DNA of 64,000 bases from Shewanella maritima. Its GTDB lineage: Bacteria > Pseudomonadota > Gammaproteobacteria > Enterobacterales > Shewanellaceae. The stretch lies in contig NZ_CP036200.1 of NCBI RefSeq assembly GCF_004295345.1, positions 992,001-1,056,000 on the forward strand, read 5' to 3'. The notes under the pieces were generated by a model. That model was not told where the DNA came from. It was given only the letters and a program-made list of their open reading frames with translations, and ran no database searches. Position numbers and translations under genes: made by a program. Each line of letters starts with the position of its first letter. Position 1 is the stretch's first letter. Shown here piece by piece: positions 28,420 to 37,364 of the stretch.

Positions 28420-28510
28420 GTTGCAATGACATTTAAAGCTCGCAGCAAGCACATCCTGTGAGCTCGACGAAAACATCCATGTTTTCAACGGCTTTAAATG
28501 TCAACGCAAC
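28420..28510. repeat. Foldback palindromic element 2
   Basis: Outer arms GTTGCAATGACATTTAAAGC (28420-28439) and GCTTTAAATGTCAACGCAAC (28491-28510) pair at 18 of 20 positions. Inside are CACA-TCC-TGTG (28450-28460) and GAAAACAT-CC-ATGTTTTC (28469-28486), separated by AGCTCGAC. The plan matches element 1, although the arm sequences differ. Confidence 0.7.
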
Positions 28511-28634
28511 TATTGCCAACACAAGCGACCTAGAGCATTCCCATGTGTGGAGATACGTGAAAGGTGGAGCTTGAACTTGATGTTCATAAATTTTAATTAG
28601 GCACGGCTATGCGTCAATGGAGTGATGTCAAGGT

Positions 28635-28928
28635 ATGGCAGTAGAAACAGTTGCCGAAATATTCACAGGTGTATTCAGGTTCCTATTTCGTATTCTAAAC
28701 GAAGTGTTGTTGGAATTTTTACTGAAAGGCACTGGCTATTTTATTTGTCGCCCTTTCTCAAAAAACATAAACCCTGATGGATTTGTAGTCATAATTGCAG
28801 GTTTAGTTTTTTGGGGTTCAATGTTTATAGTTGCAATTAAAGTGTACGGCTTTATTCAAGTTGATATATGTTTGGATGCGGGTGGTAGATACAACTACCA
28901 AACAAAAACTTGCCTACACCAAAACTAA
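28635..28928 (+). CDS. small membrane protein, unknown function
   Basis: A 97-residue protein starting MAVETVAEIFTGVFRFLFRI after an AAGG site. An amphipathic N-terminal helix is followed by one or two transmembrane segments (about 25-40 weakly, 50-72 clearly: GFVVIIAGLVFWGSMFIVAI). The C-terminus ICLDAGGRYNYQTKTCLHQN contains two cysteines that could pair in the periplasm. I do not recognise the family. It lies downstream of palindromic element 2 and is convergent with the kinase gene. Confidence 0.6.
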   Translation: MAVETVAEIFTGVFRFLFRILNEVLLEFLLKGTGYFICRPFSKNINPDGFVVIIAGLVFWGSMFIVAIKVYGFIQVDICLDAGGRYNYQTKTCLHQN

Positions 28929-28954
28929 TGTACTTAAACCATAGTAGAGACACT

Positions 28955-30445
28955 TCAACTCACATCAACTGGCAGCCATAGGCTGACACTCAAGCCACCT
29001 TCTGCGCGATTTTTCATACTGATATGTCCGCCGTGAGCTTCAACTATCTCGCGGCACAATGGCAAGCCAATACCTGTACCTGATTGTTTAGTCGAATAAA
29101 ACGGTAACAAGGCTTGGGCTAATACTTCACTCGGCATCCCTGAGCCTGCATCATCAAGGGTAATCAATACCCCTTGCATTGGCTGGGCAAGGTAGCGAAT
29201 ATCTAGCGTGATTTCATCTGGGTTTGAGCCAGATTCATGGGCGTTTTTAAGTAGGTTAATCAATACCTGTTCAAGCTGCACACTGTCTAACAACACCTGC
29301 TGATACACGTTAGCATCTTGCCCGACTTGAGACTGATGCACATTGTTTGACGCATCAGGAACTAAAAGCTCTGGCACAATCGGCCTTAATAAACGAAAAC
29401 GATATTGCTGTTGTAGCTGCGCAACCAAACCTGTCCAATCCACTACCTTTCTATCTGGCAGCGGCAACTTAGCAAACTGAGCGTAATGAGAAATAAACTG
29501 ACTTAGGTGCGAGGTGCGGCTCTCGATAGTATCGAATATTAACTGCAACTTACTGTTTTGCTGATCTTTAGTTAGCAGGCGCCCTGAATTAACCATAGAT
29601 GCGATCGGCGCCACCGAGTTGTTAAGCTCATGGCTGATAATGCGAATAACCTTCTTCCACACAGCCACTTCTTGCCGATTTAATTCCTTGGTGAGCTGTT
29701 TAAGTAAAATGAGGTGGTGCTGCTGGTTATTCTGATTAAAGCTACCACGGGAGATATGCCAGCGCTCAAGTTCTGCTTCATTAAGGTTATCTGTATCAAC
29801 ATCACTATTTTCAACTTCACCAACATCGTCAGCATGTACCGCAAACAAGCCTTCTTGCTCGCTCGCCAATGCCTGACGCAGCCCTTGAGGTAAATCGGCT
29901 ATTAGCTCTGTTAACGCCATACCCTCAATGCGAATGCCTTTATTAAATAAATGCCGCGCGGCGTCATTGGCGTATAAAATTCGCTGATGATCATCCACCA
30001 GCATCATTACATTGGGAGAGTTTTGAATGACTTTATCGAGCATTAATTCACGCTGATAAATATATTGCCGCTCATCGCGCATCTTAGCAGCGGCCTGATT
30101 ATAAAGCTTTGCAATCGCATCAAGCTGTGGCTCGCCATAGGTGTGCAATGCTGCGCTAAATTCGTTGTCTTTAAGGTTAAGCAAACCAATCTCTAGTGAT
30201 TGCAAGCTGGCATCAAGTTTACGGGTAAGCCACATGACTAATAAAAAGCACACCCCAAGCCCAAGCAGCACGGCTGAAACAACTGAATCAAGCGCTAAGT
30301 AATGCCAACATAGCCACACGACTGTACCGGCAATAGCGCAGCTTAGCATGCTGCCAAGTACCAGTTTATATCTGAGGCTAAGCAAGCCTCGGGGTGTCAT
30401 TTTCGGAGTTGATTTTGCCGCAGGTTTATCGGTTGTCGCGCTCAT
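28955..30445 (-). CDS. membrane sensor histidine kinase
   Basis: About 496 residues with two transmembrane helices near the N-terminus (~30-75), a PAS-like domain (~125-180, NSPNVMMLVDDHQRILYAND) and a kinase core. The H-box is IRIISHELNNSVAPI, the N-box LINLLKNAHESG, and the G-boxes LDDAGSGMPSE and GTGIGLPLCREIVEAHGG. The layout is NtrY/AtoS-like, which fits its sigma-54-type response regulator partner immediately upstream. The ATG at 30445 is chosen; a GTG at 30454 directly abuts the regulator stop and is an alternative. It is the last gene of the exporter operon. Confidence 0.9.
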   Translation of the reverse strand: MSATTDKPAAKSTPKMTPRGLLSLRYKLVLGSMLSCAIAGTVVWLCWHYLALDSVVSAVLLGLGVCFLLVMWLTRKLDASLQSLEIGLLNLKDNEFSAALHTYGEPQLDAIAKLYNQAAAKMRDERQYIYQRELMLDKVIQNSPNVMMLVDDHQRILYANDAARHLFNKGIRIEGMALTELIADLPQGLRQALASEQEGLFAVHADDVGEVENSDVDTDNLNEAELERWHISRGSFNQNNQQHHLILLKQLTKELNRQEVAVWKKVIRIISHELNNSVAPIASMVNSGRLLTKDQQNSKLQLIFDTIESRTSHLSQFISHYAQFAKLPLPDRKVVDWTGLVAQLQQQYRFRLLRPIVPELLVPDASNNVHQSQVGQDANVYQQVLLDSVQLEQVLINLLKNAHESGSNPDEITLDIRYLAQPMQGVLITLDDAGSGMPSEVLAQALLPFYSTKQSGTGIGLPLCREIVEAHGGHISMKNRAEGGLSVSLWLPVDVS

Positions 30446-30454
30446 TGTGATCAC

Positions 30455-31921
30455 TTATTTTTTACTAGAAAGGGCGTACTTCTCCATACGGCGATATAAA
30501 GCCTGACGGCTCAAGCCGAGTGACTTTGCCACTCGGGCGATCACGCCATTATGCTCAGCTAGCGCGGTTTCGATATCACTCTTACTTGGCTCAGGGCTGG
30601 CGCTTTTATTTAGCTCTGGGCTGACTTTTTCTGGTTCACTGATATTGTTGCTTACCGGTGAGGTAGAGTTAACTGATTGAGCGATATCAAGCTGTGAAGC
30701 TTGTGCCAGCTGAGCCGTTTGCTCGAGATGCTGTTCAGGCCTCGACTCAAAGCGTTCAAGACCTAAATCGGCAACACCAATTAAATCAGATTGCGCTAGC
30801 AACACTGCACGCTTACATACATTCTCAAGTTCACGTACATTACCTGACCAAGCATGAGCTAGCATGGCTTGCTGCGCTTGCTTATCAAAGCGATAACCTT
30901 GGCCGACAAAGTGCTGAGCCAGCGGCAAAATATCATCCACACGCTGACTTAACGGCGCGAGCGCTAACTCAATCACATTGAGGCGATAAAACAAATCCTC
31001 GCGGAAGCTGCCATTATTGATATCTTGTGCAAGATCGGCATTGGTTGCGCTAATCACTCGCACGTTTACTTTGCGCGTTTGATGGCTACCCAAACGTTCA
31101 AATTCTCCCGTTTGTAGCACTCTTAATAGTTTGATTTGCCCAGATAACGGCAGATTACCGATTTCATCAAGAAACAAGGTGCCGCCATCTGCCGCTTCAA
31201 ATCGCCCAATCCTAACTTTAGTCGCGCCTGTAAATGCACCAGCTTCAGCACCAAATAACTCGGCCTCTAATAAATCGACTGGCAAAGCGCCAATATTTAC
31301 CTTAATGAAGGGTTTGTCATGCAGCAGTGAATTTGCCTGAATGATGTCAGCGAGTTTGTCTTTACCCGCGCCATTAGGCCCAGTGATCATCACTGACACA
31401 TCAGATTTTGCCACTTGCAGCGCTAAATCGATTGAGCGTTGCATGGCGCCGCTACCGAATACGATGCCGCACAAATTTGCCTGACTAATCGCCTGCATGC
31501 GCTCTGAGTCAACTCGACTCAGCTGCTGATTTTGTTTAGAGAGATGATATATCGATAGTAGGTTATTAATGCTAGTAAGCAACTTAGCATCATCCCAAGG
31601 CTTGCCCATATAATCTGCCGCGCCAGCTTTAACTAGCTCAACGGCGGTTTCTAATTGGGTCCAGGCGGTCATTAAGATGATAGGCAACTGAGCTTGCTGC
31701 TCACGCAAGGTATAGAACAAGCGCTTGCCTTCCTCGCCGGAGGTGGTGTCACGGCTAAAGTTCATGTCCTGAATAACCAAGCTTATATCCTGCTCGGCAA
31801 CCAGCTTTATCGCATCCTCTGGAGTATGACAAACTAGCGTTTTATAGCCGTGGATTTCCAGCATAAGCGAAAGCGCGCTGCAAATAGCCTGATTGTCATC
31901 GACGATTAAAATGCTATCCAT
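30455..31921 (-). CDS. sigma-54-dependent response regulator (NtrC family)
   Basis: About 488 residues: receiver domain ([17 protein letters not shown]; phospho-acceptor region [12 protein letters not shown] and K switch residues), sigma-54 AAA+ domain (~140-380) with Walker [19 protein letters not shown] for sigma-54 contact and FLDEIGNLP, and a C-terminal Fis-type HTH ([19 protein letters not shown]). It should drive sigma-54 promoters after phosphorylation by the adjacent kinase. The exporter promoter at 37154 is the likely target. The receiver alignment gives ATG at 31921 as start, though no well-placed ribosome-binding site is seen; the frame stays open 17 codons upstream, near AAGGA. 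Confidence 0.93.
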   Translation of the reverse strand: MDSILIVDDNQAICSALSLMLEIHGYKTLVCHTPEDAIKLVAEQDISLVIQDMNFSRDTTSGEEGKRLFYTLREQQAQLPIILMTAWTQLETAVELVKAGAADYMGKPWDDAKLLTSINNLLSIYHLSKQNQQLSRVDSERMQAISQANLCGIVFGSGAMQRSIDLALQVAKSDVSVMITGPNGAGKDKLADIIQANSLLHDKPFIKVNIGALPVDLLEAELFGAEAGAFTGATKVRIGRFEAADGGTLFLDEIGNLPLSGQIKLLRVLQTGEFERLGSHQTRKVNVRVISATNADLAQDINNGSFREDLFYRLNVIELALAPLSQRVDDILPLAQHFVGQGYRFDKQAQQAMLAHAWSGNVRELENVCKRAVLLAQSDLIGVADLGLERFESRPEQHLEQTAQLAQASQLDIAQSVNSTSPVSNNISEPEKVSPELNKSASPEPSKSDIETALAEHNGVIARVAKSLGLSRQALYRRMEKYALSSKK

Positions 31922-32076
31922 AAAAAACAGTAAAATATCCTTGTGTTGCTTATTTAAAACTCTTGCCGCCATGCAGTCAAAAGGTAGCTCTGCTTCGTAA
32001 TCTAGCGACTTAGTCTTGCTAAGCTATCTTATTTACTAGCATTTTTCGAGTTTGCAATTGAATCCACTCAAAGCTG

Positions 32077-33285
32077 TTATACCGTTCTGGTTGCAGTGGC
32101 AGGCGCGATATTAGCAGCCCTAAAGGCTGGGAAGATAACCGCGAGCGTTGTAACTAATAGCAATCCAACCACTGCAGCAATTGGGTACTTACTAGGTAAC
32201 ATAGGCAGCGAGTACAGCTTCATTAGCTGCTCACCAAGCTGCAGCGCTAGCAAGCCTCCAATAACACCGCCAGCGATACAAATCAGGTAGTTCTCCACCA
32301 TAAAGTGCTTAATGATATCCATTTTGCTTGCACCTAACGCACGGCGAGTACCAATTTGCTTAGTGCGGCGCTGAATATTAAACATCACCATACCGGTTAA
32401 ACCTAAAGCAGTGATCAGTAATAAAAGCACAACCATAGTACTTAATAGCCACGCCATTAAGCGGTGATTATTGTAGGTAAGCTGCTTAATATCGCTTAGG
32501 GTATCGAAATCGTTAATCACTCGGTTTGGGTTTTCGGCAAGTAGCGCTTCAGTTACCTGCTGCTCAAAATCTTCCATATGCTCAGGCAATAAACGTACTG
32601 CATAGGTTTTGTTTTGCGAGCTGCCACCAAAGTCGATGTTTTGAATGACGCTGTACTCAAAATGGCGGTGATCAACCCAGGCACCTTGCAATTGCTTGAT
32701 AACACCGATGATCTCAATAGTTTGGTCGCCTTGATACATAATTTTGCCAACTGGAGACTCATCTCCCCAAAACTCAGTTGCCAAAGCTTGTGACACCATG
32801 GCTTTCATGCCTGTGTCATCCAAGCGAGTATTAATCTCATCTGGGCGGAAATTACGTCCGTCGGCTAACTCTGCGCCAAATACATCAAGTAGATGCTGAT
32901 TACCTAAATACAAAGCAAAACCAGGCATGCTTTTAGCGGTATCTGGATTAGGGCCGTCTACGTAGCGGTCCATCCAACCACTGCCGCTCACAGGCATCAT
33001 ATTGGTTGAACTTACAGCCATCACATTTGGCAGGTCTCGAATAATTTGCTGATCAATGACGTTTTGCTGCACATGGTCAATTGTTGGCTCAAAGCTATAC
33101 ACGTTAAAACGTACAATTTGCTCTTCAACCACGCCTGAGTCGCGTGCCATTAACGACAGGCGCTCGTGGATAATAAAGCTAGCATTGGCAACAATCGCTA
33201 CCGACAAAATAATCTGTAATAACAGCAGTATTGGGCCGCTTTTGCTGCGTAATAAGCTCGATACGATAGGTTTAATATGTAACAT
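32077..33285 (-). CDS. ABC transporter permease (FtsX/MacB type), second
   Basis: 402 residues: an N-terminal helix (~18-38), a large periplasmic MacB-core-like domain (~40-270) and three C-terminal helices (~280-390) in an FtsX arrangement, with RRTKQIGTRRALGASKMDII, the cytoplasmic coupling motif of the family. No ATPase domain is attached, so it relies on the ATPase at 34720. With the neighbouring permease it probably forms a heterodimer. AAGGA lies seven bases before the ATG. Confidence 0.9.
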   Translation of the reverse strand: MLHIKPIVSSLLRSKSGPILLLLQIILSVAIVANASFIIHERLSLMARDSGVVEEQIVRFNVYSFEPTIDHVQQNVIDQQIIRDLPNVMAVSSTNMMPVSGSGWMDRYVDGPNPDTAKSMPGFALYLGNQHLLDVFGAELADGRNFRPDEINTRLDDTGMKAMVSQALATEFWGDESPVGKIMYQGDQTIEIIGVIKQLQGAWVDHRHFEYSVIQNIDFGGSSQNKTYAVRLLPEHMEDFEQQVTEALLAENPNRVINDFDTLSDIKQLTYNNHRLMAWLLSTMVVLLLLITALGLTGMVMFNIQRRTKQIGTRRALGASKMDIIKHFMVENYLICIAGGVIGGLLALQLGEQLMKLYSLPMLPSKYPIAAVVGLLLVTTLAVIFPAFRAANIAPATATRTV

Positions 33286-33313
33286 GGTTTGGTCCTTGCT
33301 TAAGACTCTCGCG

Positions 33314-33385
33314 AAGTAGCTTCTTGCGAACTAGTTTTTACTAAGTTGCTTCTTGCCACTAGTTTTTGGCTAAGTTGCTTTGTGC
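33314..33385. repeat. 29-bp tandem repeat, about 2.5 copies
   Basis: Copies start at 33314, 33343 and 33372 (partial), exactly 29 bases apart, with AAGT(A/T)GCTTCTTGC and ACTAGTTTTT conserved. The array fills the gap between the two permease genes. Confidence 0.8.
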
Positions 33386-33393
33386 AAAATAGA

Positions 33394-34707
33394 TCACTGC
33401 GCTTTTAAGTACACGCTCGGTTTGGTTCGACACACCACCCAGGCTGGATAGACGCCCGCAAGCACGGCTGTCGAAATAGCGATAGCTGGCGTGATAATCC
33501 ACATACTGGCATCAAGGCCTGTTACCGCGGCGTCCATGCCAAACTCACCATGTAAGATTGATAGTGCGCCCCACGCCCAAAGCAGACCAACGACACCACC
33601 GATAAAGCCAATCACGCCCACTTCAACCATATACTGGGCGAATATTTGCCCCTGACTGGCGCCAATGGCTCGGCGTACTCCTACCTCTGGTGCACGTTTT
33701 AGGAATTTAGTTAGCAGTAACCCAAGAATGTTCACTAAACACACACTTAAAAACAGCGCGCTTAGCCCAACCAAAATCTTGCTGTCACGAGGAACCACAT
33801 TGTTATCCTCTAACCACTTATCTACATCGCTTACTTGAGCTAATTCAGTCACTTGCTTGGCTGTGTCAGTATAACGCCCCATTTGCCTTTGCTCGGTGAC
33901 ATATTGGGTTAGCCATTGCTGCAGTTGCGCTTTATCTTCTTTAGTATCTAAAAATGTCCAAAATTGAATCCACACCTTTTCAGAGTTGAGCCTGTCTTGA
34001 TGGTTGAGCATAGGCTCAAACTTCCAACCACTGGTGTTGCCCCAAACAGCAAACTCTTGCTCTGCGACTAACGAAAATGGAATAAAGATTTGTTCGGCAT
34101 CATTAAAAGGGCCATTAAGTGGGTCAAAATACTTAGGCTGCGGATTCCATTCTTTTATTACCCCAGCTATTTGAAACGGCTTGCGGTCCAAAAACACCGT
34201 TTGCCCAACACTATTAGCACCATTAAAGAAGGTTTGATTAAGCTGCTCACTGATAACCACTTGATAGCCGCCCTGCTCGTCCACCTCGGTCGCCCATTTA
34301 TCACCGTACAAGAACTCCACCTCAAAGATGTCGAAAAAGTCACGGTCGGTCATACGCACGCTGTTAAGCTCAGGCTTGATGTCTGTGTTTTCGGATTGAA
34401 TAGCCAAGCCTGTACGAAAGGATGCAGCTTTTAAGGGAATATCCTGGTTATTGCGCAGATTCATAGCATCGGTATAGGTGATGTTTGAACTAAACTCATC
34501 CCAGGTATCTAGCCCTTGCGTCCAAAGCTGAATCGAGTTAATTTGCTCACTCCGATCGCCCGCGGGGTTGTAAGACATGGTCTTGTAAACATTGAGTGTA
34601 GTGATGGTTATACCAATACCAATCGAGATAGCAAGCACCATTAGCAGCGACAAAATAGGCGTTTTTTTAATGCTACGCCAGGCCAGAACACAATAATAAA
34701 TAAACAT
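33394..34707 (-). CDS. ABC transporter permease (FtsX/MacB type), first
   Basis: 437 residues with the same plan as its neighbour: N-terminal helix (~18-40), MacB-type periplasmic domain, then three helices from ~320, with LKRAPEVGVRRAIGASQGQI as coupling motif. The two permeases are clearly paralogous in layout but divergent in sequence. GGAGG precedes the ATG, and the gene starts 12 bases after the ATPase stop. Substrate is unknown; MacB-like systems move peptides, lipoproteins or amphipathic toxins through a membrane-fusion partner. Confidence 0.9.
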   Translation of the reverse strand: MFIYYCVLAWRSIKKTPILSLLMVLAISIGIGITITTLNVYKTMSYNPAGDRSEQINSIQLWTQGLDTWDEFSSNITYTDAMNLRNNQDIPLKAASFRTGLAIQSENTDIKPELNSVRMTDRDFFDIFEVEFLYGDKWATEVDEQGGYQVVISEQLNQTFFNGANSVGQTVFLDRKPFQIAGVIKEWNPQPKYFDPLNGPFNDAEQIFIPFSLVAEQEFAVWGNTSGWKFEPMLNHQDRLNSEKVWIQFWTFLDTKEDKAQLQQWLTQYVTEQRQMGRYTDTAKQVTELAQVSDVDKWLEDNNVVPRDSKILVGLSALFLSVCLVNILGLLLTKFLKRAPEVGVRRAIGASQGQIFAQYMVEVGVIGFIGGVVGLLWAWGALSILHGEFGMDAAVTGLDASMWIITPAIAISTAVLAGVYPAWVVCRTKPSVYLKAQ

Positions 34708-34719
34708 AATGACCTCCGC

Positions 34720-35448
34720 TTACTGACCACTATTGGCGACTTGTTGCAGCTCTTGCATCATCTGCTGCGGCTTTTGATACTGAGTAAAATCACACACCTG
34801 ACCGTCGACAATTTGAATATTGCGTTGCGCGCGGCGAGCAAGCTCAACATCATGGGTCACCATAATGATGGTAGTACCAGACTGATTAATATCTTCAAGC
34901 AGCTCCATCACCTGACGCGCCATTAAGCTATCTAAATTACCGGTTGGCTCATCGGCAAGTAAGAATCTAGGCTCACCTGCAAGTGCACGCGCAATAGCTA
35001 CGCGTTGCTGCTGACCACCAGAAAGCTGAGTTGGCAGGTGCTTCATTCTCGATGCTAACCCCACCTTCTCCAACGCCTCAGTCACACGGCGTTGGCGCTC
35101 TTTGGCATTGATGCCACGATAGCGCAATGGCACTTCAACGTTCTCAGCTAGGTTTAAATCAGGAATTAGGTTAAAGCCTTGAAAGATAAAGCCAATCTTT
35201 TCGTTACGTACTTTAGCGCTATGATTATCCGATAGGTTCGATACATTGACGCCATCAAGTAAATACTCACCTGAGCTAAAACCTTCTAGTAAGCCTGCTA
35301 TGTTCAAGAACGTAGTTTTACCTGAGCCTGACGGGCCAGTTACCGCAACAAACTCGCCCTCGTTAACTTGTAAACTAAAGTCGCGCAGCGCATGGGTTTC
35401 CACTAAATCCGTTTTAAATACCTTGCTGATGTTGGTCATGGTTAACAT
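34720..35448 (-). CDS. ABC transporter ATP-binding protein (LolD/MacB type)
   Basis: 242 residues with Walker A GPSGSGKTTFLN (~residue 39), Q-loop, signature LSGGQQQRVAIARAL and Walker B LLADEPTGNLDS, then the H-loop in MVTHD. It belongs to the LolD/MacB/FtsE branch, which uses transmission through long-stalk permeases. It sits between the fusion-protein genes and the two permeases in one operon. AAGGA lies seven bases upstream of the ATG. Confidence 0.95.
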   Translation of the reverse strand: MLTMTNISKVFKTDLVETHALRDFSLQVNEGEFVAVTGPSGSGKTTFLNIAGLLEGFSSGEYLLDGVNVSNLSDNHSAKVRNEKIGFIFQGFNLIPDLNLAENVEVPLRYRGINAKERQRRVTEALEKVGLASRMKHLPTQLSGGQQQRVAIARALAGEPRFLLADEPTGNLDSLMARQVMELLEDINQSGTTIIMVTHDVELARRAQRNIQIVDGQVCDFTQYQKPQQMMQELQQVANSGQ

Positions 35449-35497
35449 GGTGATGTCCTTGTAATCTAATTCTGTTGTTTATCAATGTTGCTAACGG

Positions 35498-35767
35498 TTA
35501 AAACAGCCAATCCAATATCAGCCGCATAAGCTCTGCTGCGTTAATTCGTAACGCCTCGCCTGAAATACTGATAATCGGTGTATCTGGCACTGCTGGCATT
35601 TGCATTGAAGTGGTGAATTGCCCGGTGGCATCAATAATTTGAAAACTCACCAGTAACCAGTCGATGCCTTGCTCTAGTCGATAACTAATCGCCAGCGCCA
35701 GTACTGCAAGGGCGATAAAACCTAATAACTGCTTTGATTTGCTTGTGTGTCTGCTAACTTGTTTCAT
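35498..35767 (-). CDS. small membrane-anchored protein of the exporter operon
   Basis: 89 residues with one N-terminal transmembrane helix (~14-32, LLGFIALAVLALAISYRL) and a short extracytoplasmic tail (DATGQFTTSMQMPAVPDTPI). No family is recognised. Its place between the membrane-fusion gene and the ATPase gene suggests an accessory subunit (inference). The ATG at 35767 has GGAG six bases upstream and is preferred over a GTG four codons earlier. Confidence 0.7.
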   Translation of the reverse strand: MKQVSRHTSKSKQLLGFIALAVLALAISYRLEQGIDWLLVSFQIIDATGQFTTSMQMPAVPDTPIISISGEALRINAAELMRLILDWLF

Positions 35768-35801
35768 CTCTGACTCCACTTCCTTGAATCTTTGTCTTAT
35801 T

Positions 35802-35822
35802 GCTAGGTGCTAGGTGCTAGGT
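35802..35822. repeat. 7-bp tandem repeat, three copies
   Basis: GCTAGGT occurs three times head to tail just after the membrane-fusion protein gene. Confidence 0.85.
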
Positions 35823-35825
35823 GTA

Positions 35826-37097
35826 CTAGCGCAGTTGAATTTGTTTATCGCGACCAAACTCTTCAGTACCTGATACCACCCAAACATCGCCCTCATTAGC
35901 ACCTGCGATAACTTCAACATGGCTCATGCTGCGCGCGCCTAGCGTCACTTCCGCTAGCGAAGCGACATCATCATTCACCACAAAGGCACTTGCGCCGCCA
36001 TGATTTAAAAAGTCGCCACGTTTTACCATCAGCACATCTGGGCGATGCTCTAGCAATACACGGGCAGAAAGTCGTTGATTTTGTCTAAGAGATAATTCAT
36101 CGGTTGGGGTGAAGCGCACTCTGGCAACCACTTCACGATTGCGCACTTCAGGAGAAATAGATGCCAGCTGACCTATCACCTTGATATGACCAAAGCTCAG
36201 CTCAACATCCATGCCTATTCCGAGGTCATCAGCGTAAGATTCAGGCACAGCTAACTCAGCTTCAAAGGCGCTTAAATCCACAACCGTTAGCAATGATTGG
36301 CTAGCACCAATACGCGCTTTTTGCTCGACTAACCAGTTACCGATTATGCCGTCAACAGGTGCCTTGATATTCAGCGCTTCAATTTGTCTTGCTAGCTCAT
36401 TGACCACTAACGCTTGACGGTCAACTTCTAAAGCGCGGTTTTTTAACTCAAAGGCTAAGGTATCGCGCATCAGGTCAACTTCTTGCAACGCATGCTTATG
36501 CAGCAGCTTAGCTTTATGCAGATCATCTTTGCCTTTTTCAAAGTCGATGCGGCTAATTAGGCTGGTTTCAATCAATTGATCGCCGCGGCGACTTTCACGA
36601 TCTGCTGCTTCTAAATCCACTTTGGCCATATCGAGCACTTGACTAACGCGCAGCTGCTCACGCCTTGCATCAAGCTTGGCGCGCTCTAAATCGCTTTGCA
36701 TCGCGGCAAGTAACGATTTTTGTTGCTCAAAACGGCTTTGCAATTTAGGGCTGGCAATGGTGGCGACCACTTGCTGGGCACTGACAGTGTCACCAGGCTG
36801 ACTCAGTAGGGTTACCACCCCTTGCTCTGTGCTGTACAAAATCGGCGCGTTTGCCGCAACAATTTTACCCGTCGCAGCAATATCACGAACCAGAGTGCCG
36901 CGACTCACGGTAGCGAAACGGAGTTGCTCACTGTCTACCGAGCGAATGCTGGTATCACGGTCGAAACTGGCAAAGCCAAGAGCGCTAACCAGTAATAAAG
37001 CGCCACCAGCAACTAAAGGTATGCGGAATTTCTGCCCTAGCTTTTGCCCTAACGTAGGTGCGATAACGGTATCTTGTGCACTGGTATCTTTAATCAT
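35826..37097 (-). CDS. HlyD/MacA-type periplasmic adaptor
   Basis: 423 residues: a cytoplasmic N-tail, one membrane helix (~30-47), a lipoyl-type segment split around a coiled coil (~105-235, rich in Glu/Lys/Leu heptads), then beta-barrel and membrane-proximal domains. Motifs include GTLVRDIAATGKIVAANAPI and IKAPVDGIIGNWLVEQKARIG. It should bridge the permeases to an outer-membrane TolC-type channel, which is not encoded nearby. As first gene of the operon it lies 57 bases downstream of the sigma-54 promoter. AAGGA is six bases before the ATG. Confidence 0.92.
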   Translation of the reverse strand: MIKDTSAQDTVIAPTLGQKLGQKFRIPLVAGGALLLVSALGFASFDRDTSIRSVDSEQLRFATVSRGTLVRDIAATGKIVAANAPILYSTEQGVVTLLSQPGDTVSAQQVVATIASPKLQSRFEQQKSLLAAMQSDLERAKLDARREQLRVSQVLDMAKVDLEAADRESRRGDQLIETSLISRIDFEKGKDDLHKAKLLHKHALQEVDLMRDTLAFELKNRALEVDRQALVVNELARQIEALNIKAPVDGIIGNWLVEQKARIGASQSLLTVVDLSAFEAELAVPESYADDLGIGMDVELSFGHIKVIGQLASISPEVRNREVVARVRFTPTDELSLRQNQRLSARVLLEHRPDVLMVKRGDFLNHGGASAFVVNDDVASLAEVTLGARSMSHVEVIAGANEGDVWVVSGTEEFGRDKQIQLR

Positions 37098-37153
37098 CTG
37101 TCGTCCTTAAACCCAATCGAGCTGTCCGCAACAATATTCAATGACTAGATACA

Positions 37154-37168
37154 GCACAGAGTGTGCCA
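37154..37168 (-). promoter_or_regulatory. Sigma-54 promoter of the exporter operon
   Basis: On the minus strand TGGCAC-ACTCT-GTGC matches the sigma-54 -24/-12 pattern TGGCAC-N5-TTGC with one mismatch and correct spacing. It is 57 bases before the adaptor start. The operon encodes a sigma-54-dependent activator, which supports the call. Confidence 0.8.
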
Positions 37169-37220
37169 TAACGAATAAAACACTACATAACAGATAGTTA
37201 GAATTTAATAGGTAAACTAA

Positions 37221-37238
37221 AAGTGTCCGCGGACACTT
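37221..37238. promoter_or_regulatory. Upstream activator palindrome 1
   Basis: AAGTGTCCGCGGACACTT is a perfect 18-bp palindrome about 60 bases upstream of the -24 box. An isolated half site CGGACAC follows at 37252-37258. It is likely a binding site of the operon's response regulator (inference). Confidence 0.65.
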
Positions 37239-37261
37239 AATAATCTATGAACGGACACAAA

Positions 37262-37284
37262 AAAAGTGTCCGGCGGACACTTTT
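37262..37284. promoter_or_regulatory. Upstream activator palindrome 2 / btuF-side terminator
   Basis: AAAAGTGTCCG, one central G, CGGACACTTTT: the same half sites as palindrome 1 with one base between them, centred 43.5 bases (about four helical turns) farther out and about 105 bases from the promoter. On the minus strand it is also a hairpin followed by TTTTTTTG, so it could double as the terminator of the BtuF-like gene. Confidence 0.65.
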
Positions 37285-37364
37285 GAGTTAAGTGAGGTTT
37301 ATTTATTCGAACTTAGGTGGACACTAGGTCGATGACTAGGTTAGAGATTGACTCAACAAAGTCG

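Noticed and set aside
28420..28510. Integron attC site
   Set aside because: Long inverted arms suggested it, but the RYYYAAC/GTTRRRY core boxes and an integrase are absent.
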